Shown here in pieces: positions 36,456-45,493 of a DNA stretch of 64,000 nucleotides. The position numbers and the translations under genes are program-made. How positions within the stretch are numbered: position 1 is the first letter of the stretch; every line of letters begins with the position of its first letter. The notes under the pieces were generated by a model that was given only the letters and a program-made list of their open reading frames with translations, had not been told where the DNA came from and made no database searches. This stretch comes from JANWHQ01 sp963775275 (lineage in GTDB: Bacteria > Pseudomonadota > Alphaproteobacteria > Caulobacterales > Caulobacteraceae): positions 2,232,001-2,296,000 of the forward strand of contig CAVZII010000005.1 in assembly GCA_963775275.1 (NCBI GenBank), in the 5' to 3' direction.

Positions 36456-39400
36456 ATGCCGATCAGCAGCCTCTCCGTCGACCAAATCTCCGCTGCGCTC
36501 GGCTGGGGCGGCGCGGTCGAGCGAGGCCGCGCGTACTTCAAGCAGGGCCGCGTGCTGGCAATGACGCAGCGGGCCGTGGGCGAAGGCCTCGTCATCGAGG
36601 CGGAGGTGGCCGGAAGCGACTCCCGGCCCTATCGCCAGACCATCTCGATCGCCCCTTCGTCCGGGGGGCGGGTCAGGATCGACGGCGAGTGCAGCTGCCC
36701 CGTGGGATGGAACTGCAAGCACGTGGCCGCCGCCCTCCTTGCATGGCGCGAGGCGCCGCCCGATCCCTTCCAGGTTCCGCCGCAGCTGACGAGCTGGCTC
36801 GAGATGATGGCCGACGCCGTCGCACGCTCGAGCGAGACCTGGCCGGAAGGCGCGTCACAGCGCCTGTTCTATCTGCTCGACGTGCAGCGCGACGGCTTGG
36901 CCGTGGTGCGGCCCATGTCGGTGAAGCTGGATCGCCGGGGCGAGGTGAGCGGCCAGCCCAGGCTCCAGGACGCCAATGCCGCAGCCTCGCGCACGCCCGC
37001 AAAGTATCTGCGCGCCAGCGACCTGCGCATCCTCTCCCGGATCGTTGCGGCCCGGCGCTGGAGCGCCGTCCCTGAGGACTACGCCCTCGTCGGGGCCCCG
37101 GGCGCCGCGGCGCTCATGGAGATGGCCGCCACGGGCCGCTGCCGCTGGCGCGAGCTTTCGGGGCGCCCGATCGCTCCGGGTCCGGCCCTGCCCGCGCGGA
37201 TCGGATGGCGGAGCGACGACGACGGGGTCCAGCGGCTCGTCGTCGAGGCGGAGGCGGGCGAGCGCCTGCTCACCCTGAATCTGTCGCCGCCGCACTATCT
37301 GGACCCCGAGGCCGGCATTGTCGGCCCCCTCCACACCGGTCTCCCCGACGCGGTGGCCTCGCTCCTGGCCCAGGCGCCGCCGCTGCCTCCGGCCATCGCC
37401 GAGGAGGCGTCCGAACGGCTGGCCCGGACCCTCGCGGGCAGTGGCCTGCAACTGGCCGCGCCCGAGCGGCCCTCGGGTTACAGCACGGTCCGCCCCTCGC
37501 CGCGGCCCGTCGCCCGCATCGGCGCGGCGCAGGTCCAGCGCACCCGGAAGATCGAGGCCCCGTCCCGCAGCGGGTGGCGCGGCTACGTCTACGGCTACGG
37601 CCTCGAGACCGCCGAGCTGCCCGTGCTCCGGCTCGCCTTCGACTATGCCGGGACGAGCTTCGATCTCGGCGATCCGGTTGCGGCCAGGGCCTCCCCGGCG
37701 GACCGCAAGGTCCGCGTGGTTCGAGATCCGGCGGCCGAGAAGCGCCTGGTCTCGCGCCTCCGCGCGGCGGGCCTGAAGCGCCTGGACGGCGTGCGCGACC
37801 TGCATCCGGCCTCCGACCAGCGGGCCTGGTTCACGCTGGACGCGCGGTCCGCGCCGGGCGACTTCGCGGGATTCATCCTGAACGAGCGGCCGGTCCTGGA
37901 GTCCGAGGGCTGGGTCGTCGAGGTCGACCCGGCCTTCCCTCTGCGCCTGGCCGAGGCCGACGCCGACGGCTGGGGCTTCGCGCTGGCGCCAGTCGACGCG
38001 GCCCAGGACTGGTTCGACCTGCAGCTCGGGGTGCGGGTCGAGGGCCGGCGGGTCGACGTCCTGCCGGCCCTGCTGGACCTCCTGCGCGCCTTGCCGGAGG
38101 GCGGCGGGCCGGACGCGGTGCGCCGGCTGGTCGAGCAGCGCCGGCCGAGAGGCGTGCTCGCCGTGCCGCTGGCCGATGGACGCATGCTCACCTTGCCCGT
38201 CGAGCGGGTCGGGCCGATCCTCGAGGGGCTCGTGGCGGTCTGGGGGCCGCGCCCGGAGCCAGAGGAGACGCGCCTGTCGCGCTGGCAGTCGCAGGAGCTG
38301 GCCGAGCTCCAGGATCGAAGCGGCGGAGTCGCCTCCTGGTCGGGCGCGGCGCGCCTCATGGAGCTTGCCGCCGAGCTCAGGGACTGGCCGTCGCGGCCGC
38401 CCACTCCGGTCCCGTCGACATTCCGCGCGAGCCTTCGCGCCTACCAGCAGGCCGGGCTCGATTGGCTGCAGATGCTGGGGCGGTGCGGGTTCGGCGGTTT
38501 GCTCGCCGACGACATGGGCCTCGGTAAGACCATCCAGGCCCTGGCTCACCTGTCGGTCCTGAAGGCGGCCGGAGATCTGGCGGCGCCGGCCCTGGTCGTC
38601 GCCCCCACCAGCGTCCTGCCCAACTGGGCCGCGGAGGCCGGCCGGTTCGCGCCCGAGCTTCGGACCCTCGTCCTGCGCGGCAGGGACCGGCGGGACGACT
38701 TCGCGCGCATTCCCGAGCACGATCTCGTCGTCACCTCCTATCCGCTCTTGGCGCGAGACCGCGCGGCCCTGGCCGAGCGCGATTGGAGCGTGGCGATCCT
38801 CGACGAGGGCCAGGTTATCCGCAATCCGGCCACGGCGGGCGCCCAGGCCGCCTTCGCCCTGAAGGCCCGCCAGCGGATCGTCCTTTCCGGAACGCCGGTG
38901 GAGAACCACCTGGGCGACGTCTGGTCGCTGATGAACTTCCTGAACCCGGGGATGCTGGGCGACGCCAAGGCCTTCGCCAGGGCGTTCCGCACCCCCATCG
39001 AGAAGCAGGGCGACGCCGCGGCGCGAGCGCGCCTCGCCCGCCGGCTGCGGCCCTTCTTGCTGAGGCGCGCCAAGGCGGAGGTCGCCGGCGAGCTGCCGCC
39101 CAGGACCGAGATCGCCGAGACGGTCGAGCTGACGCCCGCCCAGGCCGATCTCTACGAATCCACGCGCCTGATCATGCACGCGCGGGTCCGCGACGCCCTG
39201 GCGCAGAAGGGCCTGGCCCGCAGCTCGGTGATCGTGCTGGACGCCTTGCTCAAGCTGCGCCAGGTGTGCTGCGACCCGCGCCTGGTCAAGGGCGCCCGCG
39301 CCCGGCCGGACGCAGCCGCGTCGGCCAAGCTGCAGCGCCTGCTCGAGCTGGTGGTTCAGCTCCGCGAGGAGGGGCGGCGCGCACTCGTCTTCTCCCAGTT

Positions 39401-39827
39401 CACCACCATGCTGGGCCTGATCCGCGACGAGATCGACGCCCTTGGCCTGGAGTACGCCTGGCTCACCGGGGACACTGCCGATCGCGCCGAGCCGGTGCGG
39501 CGCTTCCAGGCGGGCGAGGCGCCGCTGTTCCTGATCAGCCTCAAGGCGGGCGGCTTCGGCCTCAATCTCACGGCCGCCGACACGGTGATCCTCTACGACC
39601 CTTGGTGGAACCCGGCGGTGGAGGCCCAGGCGATCGACCGCGCCCACCGCATCGGGCAGACCCAGCCCGTATTCGTCCACCGGCTGATCGCCGCGGGGAC
39701 GATCGAGGACAAGATGCTCGCGCTCCAGGCGCGCAAGCGCGAGCTGGCCGCCGCCCTCTGGGACGAGGACGCAGCCGGCCTGGGCGCCCTCACCGAAGCG
39801 GACGTCCAGGCCCTGTTCGCGCCGTAG
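36456..39827 (+). CDS. SWIM zinc-finger SNF2-family helicase
   Basis: A 1123-residue DNA-dependent ATPase. The N-terminal SWIM zinc finger reads CSCPVGWNCKHVAAALL (about residues 76-90). A long middle region of low similarity follows. The SNF2 core starts at about 650: motif I LADDMGLGKTIQALAHL, motif II ILDEGQVIRN, motif III LSGTPVENHLGDVWSLMNF. The C-terminal helicase half has VFSQFTTMLGLIRDE, WLTGDT, SLKAGGFGLNLTAADTVIL and WWNPAVEAQAIDRAHRIGQ. The family remodels protein-DNA complexes in repair or transcription. It appears to be a single-gene unit. Confidence 0.92.
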   Translation: MPISSLSVDQISAALGWGGAVERGRAYFKQGRVLAMTQRAVGEGLVIEAEVAGSDSRPYRQTISIAPSSGGRVRIDGECSCPVGWNCKHVAAALLAWREAPPDPFQVPPQLTSWLEMMADAVARSSETWPEGASQRLFYLLDVQRDGLAVVRPMSVKLDRRGEVSGQPRLQDANAAASRTPAKYLRASDLRILSRIVAARRWSAVPEDYALVGAPGAAALMEMAATGRCRWRELSGRPIAPGPALPARIGWRSDDDGVQRLVVEAEAGERLLTLNLSPPHYLDPEAGIVGPLHTGLPDAVASLLAQAPPLPPAIAEEASERLARTLAGSGLQLAAPERPSGYSTVRPSPRPVARIGAAQVQRTRKIEAPSRSGWRGYVYGYGLETAELPVLRLAFDYAGTSFDLGDPVAARASPADRKVRVVRDPAAEKRLVSRLRAAGLKRLDGVRDLHPASDQRAWFTLDARSAPGDFAGFILNERPVLESEGWVVEVDPAFPLRLAEADADGWGFALAPVDAAQDWFDLQLGVRVEGRRVDVLPALLDLLRALPEGGGPDAVRRLVEQRRPRGVLAVPLADGRMLTLPVERVGPILEGLVAVWGPRPEPEETRLSRWQSQELAELQDRSGGVASWSGAARLMELAAELRDWPSRPPTPVPSTFRASLRAYQQAGLDWLQMLGRCGFGGLLADDMGLGKTIQALAHLSVLKAAGDLAAPALVVAPTSVLPNWAAEAGRFAPELRTLVLRGRDRRDDFARIPEHDLVVTSYPLLARDRAALAERDWSVAILDEGQVIRNPATAGAQAAFALKARQRIVLSGTPVENHLGDVWSLMNFLNPGMLGDAKAFARAFRTPIEKQGDAAARARLARRLRPFLLRRAKAEVAGELPPRTEIAETVELTPAQADLYESTRLIMHARVRDALAQKGLARSSVIVLDALLKLRQVCCDPRLVKGARARPDAAASAKLQRLLELVVQLREEGRRALVFSQFTTMLGLIRDEIDALGLEYAWLTGDTADRAEPVRRFQAGEAPLFLISLKAGGFGLNLTAADTVILYDPWWNPAVEAQAIDRAHRIGQTQPVFVHRLIAAGTIEDKMLALQARKRELAAALWDEDAAGLGALTEADVQALFAP

Positions 39828-39903
39828 CTTCCGCCTCGGCGGGCGAGACGGGCCTGGGCGCCGGCGGCAGACGGCCGTGGGCAGGCGATCGGCGTCTGCG
39901 CCG

Positions 39904-40653
39904 TCAGGCGGCGACCGGCTCGACGCTCTCCTCGGCCGGCCGCTCCGGGTCGATCAGGAAGGCGGGCGCGCCCAACGTGATCTCGGCGGTCCCGAACGCC
40001 GCCCCCATGGGGAAGCGCGGCAGGAACGCGTCGCCCGCGCCGAACGCGGCGGCGTCGAAGGCCTCCAGCGCCTGCGGCCCGCCGTCGGCGGAGGCGTAGG
40101 CCGAGCTCACCGGCGCGTTGACGAGCACCGGCCGCCCGTCCGGCGCCTCGGCCAGGGTGGTGACCGACGGCACGTTCATCCGCGTGCCGGGCAGCGCATG
40201 GCGCTCGCGCAGCTTCAGCCGCAGGACCTGACGCCCGCCCAGACGCGCCGTGGCCGTCACCTGGTGGTAGAGGTCCTCGATCTCCACCTCGCCGGGCCGC
40301 ACGGGATAGCCCCAGCCCTCGGCCAGCGCCGCGGCGGCGGCCTCGCTGTCGCAGATCGCGCCGAGCACGAACCAGCTTGCGATGGCGCCCGCGCGCACGC
40401 CGATCCTGAGCTCGGCGAGGCCGAAGGGGCCTGCGGGGCTCTCCGCCACCCGCATCACCGAGATCCCGCCATAGGACGGTAGGCCGGGGCGCAGCGAAGG
40501 CGGGATCAGCGCATCGCCGGCCGAGGCGTCGATCTCCATCCGGCAGTCCAGCACCTGCGCGCCCTTCAAAGCCCAGGCCTCGCCGCCGAGCCGCGCCAGC
40601 CTCGGCGCGCCGGCGATGCGCGCGGCGATGTCCATCGATCCGTAGCGGTGCAT
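39904..40653 (-). CDS. Acetoacetate-decarboxylase superfamily protein lacking the Schiff-base lysine
   Basis: A 249-residue protein with the overall ADC-like pattern: PPSLRPGLPSYGGISVMRVA, GAICDSEAAAAALAEGWGYPV, RVLRLKLRERHALPGTR, and a C-terminal FGTAEITLGAPAFL. In true acetoacetate decarboxylase the GREIWGFPKK region carries the catalytic lysine. Here the matching segment is EGWGYPVRPGE, with no lysine, so it is probably not a decarboxylase and may bind or convert another small acid or ketone. It lies 10 bases after the stop of the luciferase-like monooxygenase gene, so the two form an operon. Confidence 0.7.
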   Translation of the reverse strand: MHRYGSMDIAARIAGAPRLARLGGEAWALKGAQVLDCRMEIDASAGDALIPPSLRPGLPSYGGISVMRVAESPAGPFGLAELRIGVRAGAIASWFVLGAICDSEAAAAALAEGWGYPVRPGEVEIEDLYHQVTATARLGGRQVLRLKLRERHALPGTRMNVPSVTTLAEAPDGRPVLVNAPVSSAYASADGGPQALEAFDAAAFGAGDAFLPRFPMGAAFGTAEITLGAPAFLIDPERPAEESVEPVAA

Positions 40654-40663
40654 GGCGCGGATC

Positions 40664-41749
40664 CTATTCTGCGGCTTCGGCCGTTCCGGCCGTCGTGAAG
40701 TGCGGCATGACCTCCTGGGCGAAGAGGCGCAGGCTCGCCAGCACCGCCGCCTGGGGCACGCATTCGACCACGTTCAGGATCAGGTTCATGGTGTCGACGC
40801 CCATCGACTCCCATTTCTTCAGCTCACGGACGATGTGGTGCGGATCGCCGATGGTCGAGCCTTCGCGCGGCGGCGGGCCGTCGCCTTGCCGCAGGTTGGC
40901 CAAAAGGCCCTGCATCGGGTTGGGCTTGGAGGGCAGGGCCTCCGGCGGATGGACGAACTGCGCCGCCAGCGGCCGGAAGCCGCCGTTCAGCAGGCCGCCG
41001 ACCCTCAGCGCCTCGCCATCGTCCTCGTGGCAGTACATGAAGCTGACCGTGGCCACCTGCTCGTTCACGAACGATCCCACCGGCTCGCAGGTCTTGATGA
41101 TCCGCCGGTAGTTGCCGATCAGCCGCTCCTGGTCGGCCATGCTGCCGAAGGAGAGGCCCAGGCTCCCGAGCCCGCGCCGGGCCGCGTCGACCTCGGTGCC
41201 GGGGCTGGAGACCGCCACCCACATCGGCGGGTGCGGCTTCTGGTAGGGCTTGGGCAGGACCGCCCGCTCGGGCATGGAGAAGAACCGGCCCTGGTAGGCG
41301 AAGCGCTCCTGCGTCCACATCCTGGGGATCACCCGGACGAACTCGTCCCAGGTCTGCTTGGTGGTCTCGGGGTCCGCCCCCATGCCGGCGAGCTCGGTCC
41401 AGGTGGCCGACCGGCCCGTCCCGACCTCCAGCCGCCCGCCCGAGACGATGTCGAGCATGGCGGTGCGCTCGGCGATGCGGATGGGGCTGGAGTACTGCGG
41501 CACGCACACGACGATGCCGTGGCCCAGGCGGATGCGCCGGGTGACCATGGCGCAGGCGGTGAGGAAGATCTCGGGCGCGGAGGAGTGGGAGTATTCCTCC
41601 AGGAAGTGGTGCTCGGTGGACCAGGCGTAGTGGAAGCCCAGCTCGTCGGCGAGCTTCACCTGCTCCAGCGCGTTGCTGATGACCGTCCGCTCGCTCTCCT
41701 GCGTCCAGGGCCTGGGCGTGGAGAGCTGGAACATGACTCCGAACTTCAC
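40664..41749 (-). CDS. LLM-class (luciferase-like) flavin-dependent monooxygenase
   Basis: A 361-residue TIM-barrel oxidoreductase that uses reduced FMN or F420 from a partner. It starts MKFGVMFQLSTPRPW and has YAWSTEHHFLEEYSHSSAPE, RRIRLGHGIVVCVPQYSSPI, AERTAMLDIVSGGRLEVGTG and WVAVSSPGTEVDAARR, all typical of the LLM class. The C-terminal GDPHHIVRELKKWESMGVDT is the usual ending block. It is first in an operon with the ADC-like gene and divergent from a TfdA-type dioxygenase. The combination suggests oxidation of a small organic substrate; the substrate is unknown. Confidence 0.88.
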   Translation of the reverse strand: MKFGVMFQLSTPRPWTQESERTVISNALEQVKLADELGFHYAWSTEHHFLEEYSHSSAPEIFLTACAMVTRRIRLGHGIVVCVPQYSSPIRIAERTAMLDIVSGGRLEVGTGRSATWTELAGMGADPETTKQTWDEFVRVIPRMWTQERFAYQGRFFSMPERAVLPKPYQKPHPPMWVAVSSPGTEVDAARRGLGSLGLSFGSMADQERLIGNYRRIIKTCEPVGSFVNEQVATVSFMYCHEDDGEALRVGGLLNGGFRPLAAQFVHPPEALPSKPNPMQGLLANLRQGDGPPPREGSTIGDPHHIVRELKKWESMGVDTMNLILNVVECVPQAAVLASLRLFAQEVMPHFTTAGTAEAAE

Positions 41750-41781
41750 GGTCGCTCCTCCCGGGCGGCGTTCGCCTTTTC

Positions 41782-41793
41782 TAACAATTGTTA
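41782..41793. promoter_or_regulatory. Palindrome TAACAATTGTTA in divergent promoter region
   Basis: A perfect 12-bp palindrome in an AT-rich patch between the luciferase-like operon (minus, starts 41749) and the TauD/TfdA gene (plus, starts 41879). Its size suits a TetR-type operator. No TetR gene is in this window. Confidence 0.5.
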
Positions 41794-41878
41794 TTATCCC
41801 GGACGCGCCGCGGCAAGTCGCCTCGCGCCGGTCTGTGGTCTAACATGACCATCGAATACCGGTGCGCAAAGGTGTGAA

Positions 41879-42736
41879 ATGCCCTTGTCGATCAAACCCC
41901 TGAGCCCGGCCTTCGGCGCAGAGGTCTCGGGCCTGGACATCGCCCGCCCGCTTACGCAGGCCGAGCAGGCCGACGTCGTGAGGGCGATGGATGAATGGGG
42001 CGTCTGCGTCTTCCGCGACACCGGGCTTTCCGACGAGGGTCATGTCGCCTTCAGCCGCATCTTCGGCGAGCTCTTCGCCGCCCCGCGGATGGGCGGCGCG
42101 CGCGTGCGCCTGCCGCTGCCCGAGCTGTTCGACGCCGGCAACCTGGACCTGGACGGGAACATCAACGCCGACGAGATGCTCCGCCTGCACAAGCGCGGCG
42201 ACCGGCAGTGGCACACCGACACCTCCTTCCTGCCCCAGCGCTCCACCTATTCGCTGCTCCTGGCCCACGAGGTCCCCGCCGACGGCTCGGGCGACACCGA
42301 GTTCGCCGACATGCGCGGCGCCTACGACGCCCTGCCGGATGAGATGAAGGCCCGCCTGCAGGACCTGATCGCCGAGCACTCGATCTGGTACTCGCGGATG
42401 ACCGCCGGCTATCCCTTCAGCGAGGCGGACGTGCTCGCCCGAGGCGCGCCGGCCCGGCACCGGATCGTCCAGCGCCTCTCGGGCTCGGGCCGCATGACCC
42501 TCTATATCGCCAGCCACGCCATGGGGATCGTCGGCTGGCCCAGCGACGCGGCCCGCGCGCTCCTGGCCGAGCTCAGCGCCTTCGCCACCCGGCCGCCGTT
42601 CGTCATCCGCGTCGGCTGGGGCCCCGGCGACCTCGTCATCTGGGACAACCGCTGCACCATGCACCGCGCCACCGAGTTCGACGACGTGCGCCTGCGCCGC
42701 GACATGCGCCGCACCACGGTCAAGGAAGCGGCTTGA
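41879..42736 (+). CDS. TauD/TfdA-family Fe(II)/2-oxoglutarate dioxygenase
   Basis: A 285-residue protein starting MPLSIKPLSPAFGAEVSGLD, the hallmark N-terminus. The iron ligands are visible: HTD in RQWHTDTSFLP, and the distal His in DNRCTMHRATEFDD, with the 2-oxoglutarate arginine in the following RRDMRRTT. Members hydroxylate taurine, alkyl sulfates or phenoxyacetates; here the neighbours favour a phenoxy- or other organic acid. It is divergent from the luciferase-like operon across the TAACAATTGTTA palindrome. Confidence 0.88.
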   Translation: MPLSIKPLSPAFGAEVSGLDIARPLTQAEQADVVRAMDEWGVCVFRDTGLSDEGHVAFSRIFGELFAAPRMGGARVRLPLPELFDAGNLDLDGNINADEMLRLHKRGDRQWHTDTSFLPQRSTYSLLLAHEVPADGSGDTEFADMRGAYDALPDEMKARLQDLIAEHSIWYSRMTAGYPFSEADVLARGAPARHRIVQRLSGSGRMTLYIASHAMGIVGWPSDAARALLAELSAFATRPPFVIRVGWGPGDLVIWDNRCTMHRATEFDDVRLRRDMRRTTVKEAA

Positions 42737-42824
42737 CCGGCTGGTCGCGCGCGCGCCGCGACGGGCGCCCTGGCGGGGGCCGCCATCGCGGCTATAAGGG
42801 CGCCAGCGCAGTCTAGGGATCTCG

Positions 42825-43625
42825 ATGGCCGAGCCGCCAAAGCACTGGAAGGACGTCTCCTGGGAAGTGAAGGCCCAGGAGAACCCGATGTTCGCCGTCA
42901 TGACCACCGACGAGATGGTCGAGGCGCCGCCCACCGACTTCTCGCCCGAGCAGCTCGACGTCTTCTTCGACAAGGGCCGCCGCGTCTTCGACAAGCGCAT
43001 CCACGGCATCCTCGAGCGCTCTCCCGACCCCCTCGAGGAGAGCCTGGTGGTCGAGTACGGCTGCGGCATGGGCCGCCTCTTGAAGCCGGTGATCGAGGCG
43101 GGCGCGCGGGCGGCGGGCATCGACATCTCGCCCACCATGCTCGACCACTGCCGCCGGCTGGTCCCGCAGGTGGAGGCGCTCTACCTGCTGGACAAGGACG
43201 GGCGCTGCGCCATGCCCGACCATTCCGCCTCTGCGCTCTTCTCCTTCGCGGTGGTCCAGCACATCGCCTCGCTCGAGAAGTACCTCGTCGCCTTCGACGA
43301 GATGTCCCGCATCCTCAAGCCCGGCGGCCGCTTCGCGATCCAGGTCAACTGCACCGACTTCTTCGATGGGTTCGACAATCCCGGTCGGACCGAGAACTTC
43401 GAGACCTACTCGCTGCACTACCGGCCCGGCGAGACCGAGCCCTTCCGCCGCCACGACCAGGACCACTGGAGCGGGGTCTACATCGGCCACCAGTTCCTGA
43501 CCGACTACCTCGCCCGGCGGCAGATGCGGGTCTACGCCTGGGTCCCGCACAAGGCGGTCAAGCCGCTGGCGGTCTGGATCCAGGGGCGCAAGCGCGGCGC
43601 CGTCCCCCCGCGCGAGACGGCCTAA
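42825..43625 (+). CDS. Class I SAM-dependent methyltransferase
   Basis: A 266-residue protein. Motif I is LVVEYGCGMGRLLKPVIEAG, followed by AAGIDISPTMLDHCRRL, ASALFSFAVVQHIASLE and the post-motif LKPGGRFAIQVNCTDFF. The N-terminus HWKDVSWEVKAQENPMFAVM is shared with a decayed paralogue at 59351-60141. Its 3' end overlaps the next gene (minus strand) by 4 bases. Substrate unknown; a sugar or glycan precursor is likely from the downstream cluster. Confidence 0.85.
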   Translation: MAEPPKHWKDVSWEVKAQENPMFAVMTTDEMVEAPPTDFSPEQLDVFFDKGRRVFDKRIHGILERSPDPLEESLVVEYGCGMGRLLKPVIEAGARAAGIDISPTMLDHCRRLVPQVEALYLLDKDGRCAMPDHSASALFSFAVVQHIASLEKYLVAFDEMSRILKPGGRFAIQVNCTDFFDGFDNPGRTENFETYSLHYRPGETEPFRRHDQDHWSGVYIGHQFLTDYLARRQMRVYAWVPHKAVKPLAVWIQGRKRGAVPPRETA

Positions 43626-44386
43626 TCCCGCTTCCTGAACGCGGCGAAGGCGAAGGTGTAGTCGCGGTCCACCCGCTCCCAGCGCACCGCCTTGTCGGTA
43701 GTGTCGAACTGCAGCGGCTCGCACAGCTCCAGCCCGAGCCCCGTGCAGATGTCGGCGAAGGACTCCAGCGCCTTGGGATCGATGATCCGCATCTGACCGG
43801 CGTCCGGGCCGTAGGGGAAGATGCCGGTGCAGTCGATCGGCTCGGACCAGTAGTCGGTCGAGACCAGCAGCAGCCCTCCAGGCTTGAGCACCCGCGCCAT
43901 CTCCTCCGCGAAGGCCTCGAACGGGATGTTGTGCTCGATCACCGAGATGCAGGTCACCGCCTGGAAGAAGGCGTCCTCGTAGGTAGTGCGGGTCAGGTCC
44001 TGGACACTGAACTTGATGGCCAGCGGCTTGTAGACATCCTTCTGCGCGCCCTGAACGTCGCAGGCGTAGACGTGCTTGTAGTTCAGCTGCCGAAGCCACC
44101 TCGGCGCCACCATCCGCGCGCCCGAGCCGGCGTCGAGCACCGGGACGAACCGGTCGAACCGGTCCTTCAGGGTGCGGACGTAGGCGATGGCCTTGAAGGT
44201 GTCCCAGTTCTTCTGCGGGTCGTGGTGGCTCGGGAAGCCGAGCCTGGTCACCACCTGGGTCGCCGCGTCCGATTCCAGCCGCGTCTGCAGCGGGCGGCAC
44301 TCGCGCAGCCGGGCCAGGTAGTCGACCATGGCCTGGGCCATGACATGGTCTTCGATCGCGACCGGCGGAATCTCTTGAACGGACAT
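43622..44386 (-). CDS. Class I SAM-dependent methyltransferase, second type
   Basis: A 254-residue protein from the ATG at 44386 (MSVQEIPPVAIEDHVMAQAM); a TTG start 36 bases upstream is possible but less likely. Motif I is PVLDAGSGARMVAPRWLRQL, then HVYACDVQG, AVTCISVIEHNIPFEAFAEE and ARVLKPGGLLLVSTDYW. It ends with VDRDYTFAFAAFRKRD. It is followed 47 bases upstream of its start by the PhyH-type gene on the same strand, so the two may be co-transcribed. Function in glycan methylation is inferred. Confidence 0.8.
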   Translation of the reverse strand: MSVQEIPPVAIEDHVMAQAMVDYLARLRECRPLQTRLESDAATQVVTRLGFPSHHDPQKNWDTFKAIAYVRTLKDRFDRFVPVLDAGSGARMVAPRWLRQLNYKHVYACDVQGAQKDVYKPLAIKFSVQDLTRTTYEDAFFQAVTCISVIEHNIPFEAFAEEMARVLKPGGLLLVSTDYWSEPIDCTGIFPYGPDAGQMRIIDPKALESFADICTGLGLELCEPLQFDTTDKAVRWERVDRDYTFAFAAFRKRD

Positions 44387-44433
44387 GGCGCCAGCCAAAG
44401 GCCGCCCGGCGCGCGAGGTCAAGGCGCCGGGCG

Positions 44434-45405
44434 CTAGAACCTCGGCCGCATGGTGATCTGCAGGGCGATGCGTTCGCCCGCGCGCACGGCGCCGCCGCGG
44501 TGGACGGTCTCGGGATCGAACATGGTGTAGGTCCCCCGCTCGCCGGTGGAGACGACCTCCTCGGCGAGCAGGCCTTGGGTTTCCTCGTTGTCCGGCAACA
44601 GGTCTCCGCCGAACTCGGCCTTCAGCTGCAGTTCGTCCGGCAGGGACAGGAACATGCGCCGGTCCAGCGCGCTGCGGCCGAGCAGCTTGGAGCGGTCATA
44701 GGCCCGCCGGATGATGCGCTCCTGGCTGCCGGTCTCCCAGCCGTGGCTGCCCGGCACGACGCAGGTGGGTCCCTGCTCGGGGCCGACGTCGTTCAGGTAG
44801 AGGATGGCCTTGATGTAGCACTTGCCGTTGGAGTCGATGTGCATGCCGGCGGTGGGCGGCGGTTCGGCGTCGTAGTCGCGCAGCGGGTCGCTCCAGCTCT
44901 GCCCCTCCGGATTCACGAACACCGCCACGGAGTTCAGCTTGGAGCTCTTCGCGCCATAGAAGACGCGCACGCGCTCCAGCGCCCCGGTCTCGGTCATGGC
45001 CGCGTTGACCGCGCCGTAGAGCTCGGCGTCCCTGGCTTCGTCCAGGACGTTGTTGACCATGCTGAACTTGATCGGCGCGCCCGAGGCCTTGGCCTCGGCG
45101 AGACGCTCGCGCATGGCCGTCACATAGGGCGTGGCCACCGCCTCGACCTTGTCGATGGTCCCGCCCGGCAGGCGCTCGACCACCAAGCCCCTGCGGACCA
45201 GCTCCTCGCCGGCGGCGTCCTCATAGCCGTAGCGGTAGCCGAACTGCTCCACCCTCTGCGCCTCGGCCGCGCGCATCTCCTCGATCAACGGCTCCAGAAG
45301 GCGCCGCGCCTGCTCGCCCAGCGCCGGGTCGGGCTCGAACATCCCGCCGTAGGCCGGGTGGGACGCATAATCGATCTTGGGCAAGGTCTTCAGCGCCACG
45401 CTCAT
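44434..45405 (-). CDS. PhyH-type (phytanoyl-CoA dioxygenase-like) Fe(II)/2-oxoglutarate oxygenase, copy 1
   Basis: A 323-residue protein. The iron ligands are HxD in AGMHIDSNGKCYIK and the distal His in DPETVHRGGAVRAG; the double-stranded beta helix is between them (YLNDVGPEQGPTCVVPGSHG). It starts MSVALKTLPKIDYASHPAYG and is a clear paralogue of the gene at 50232-51197, sharing IDYASHP, YGGM, HxDSNGKC and VHRGG. Family members hydroxylate lipids, antibiotics or sugars. In this glycan context a sugar or lipid hydroxylation is suspected. Confidence 0.85.
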   Translation of the reverse strand: MSVALKTLPKIDYASHPAYGGMFEPDPALGEQARRLLEPLIEEMRAAEAQRVEQFGYRYGYEDAAGEELVRRGLVVERLPGGTIDKVEAVATPYVTAMRERLAEAKASGAPIKFSMVNNVLDEARDAELYGAVNAAMTETGALERVRVFYGAKSSKLNSVAVFVNPEGQSWSDPLRDYDAEPPPTAGMHIDSNGKCYIKAILYLNDVGPEQGPTCVVPGSHGWETGSQERIIRRAYDRSKLLGRSALDRRMFLSLPDELQLKAEFGGDLLPDNEETQGLLAEEVVSTGERGTYTMFDPETVHRGGAVRAGERIALQITMRPRF

Positions 45406-45493
45406 GCTCTGGTTTCTATCGGGCGCCCGTCCGCCATCGCTTGATCTGGGTCATGGCGATCTAAGCCGGGCCCTGAAGGCGGCGCAAGCCGAC

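Noticed and set aside
36809..36900. Possible separate SWIM protein ahead of the SNF2 helicase
   Set aside because: The frame is continuous from 36456 to 39827 and the SWIM-SNF2 fusion is a known architecture.
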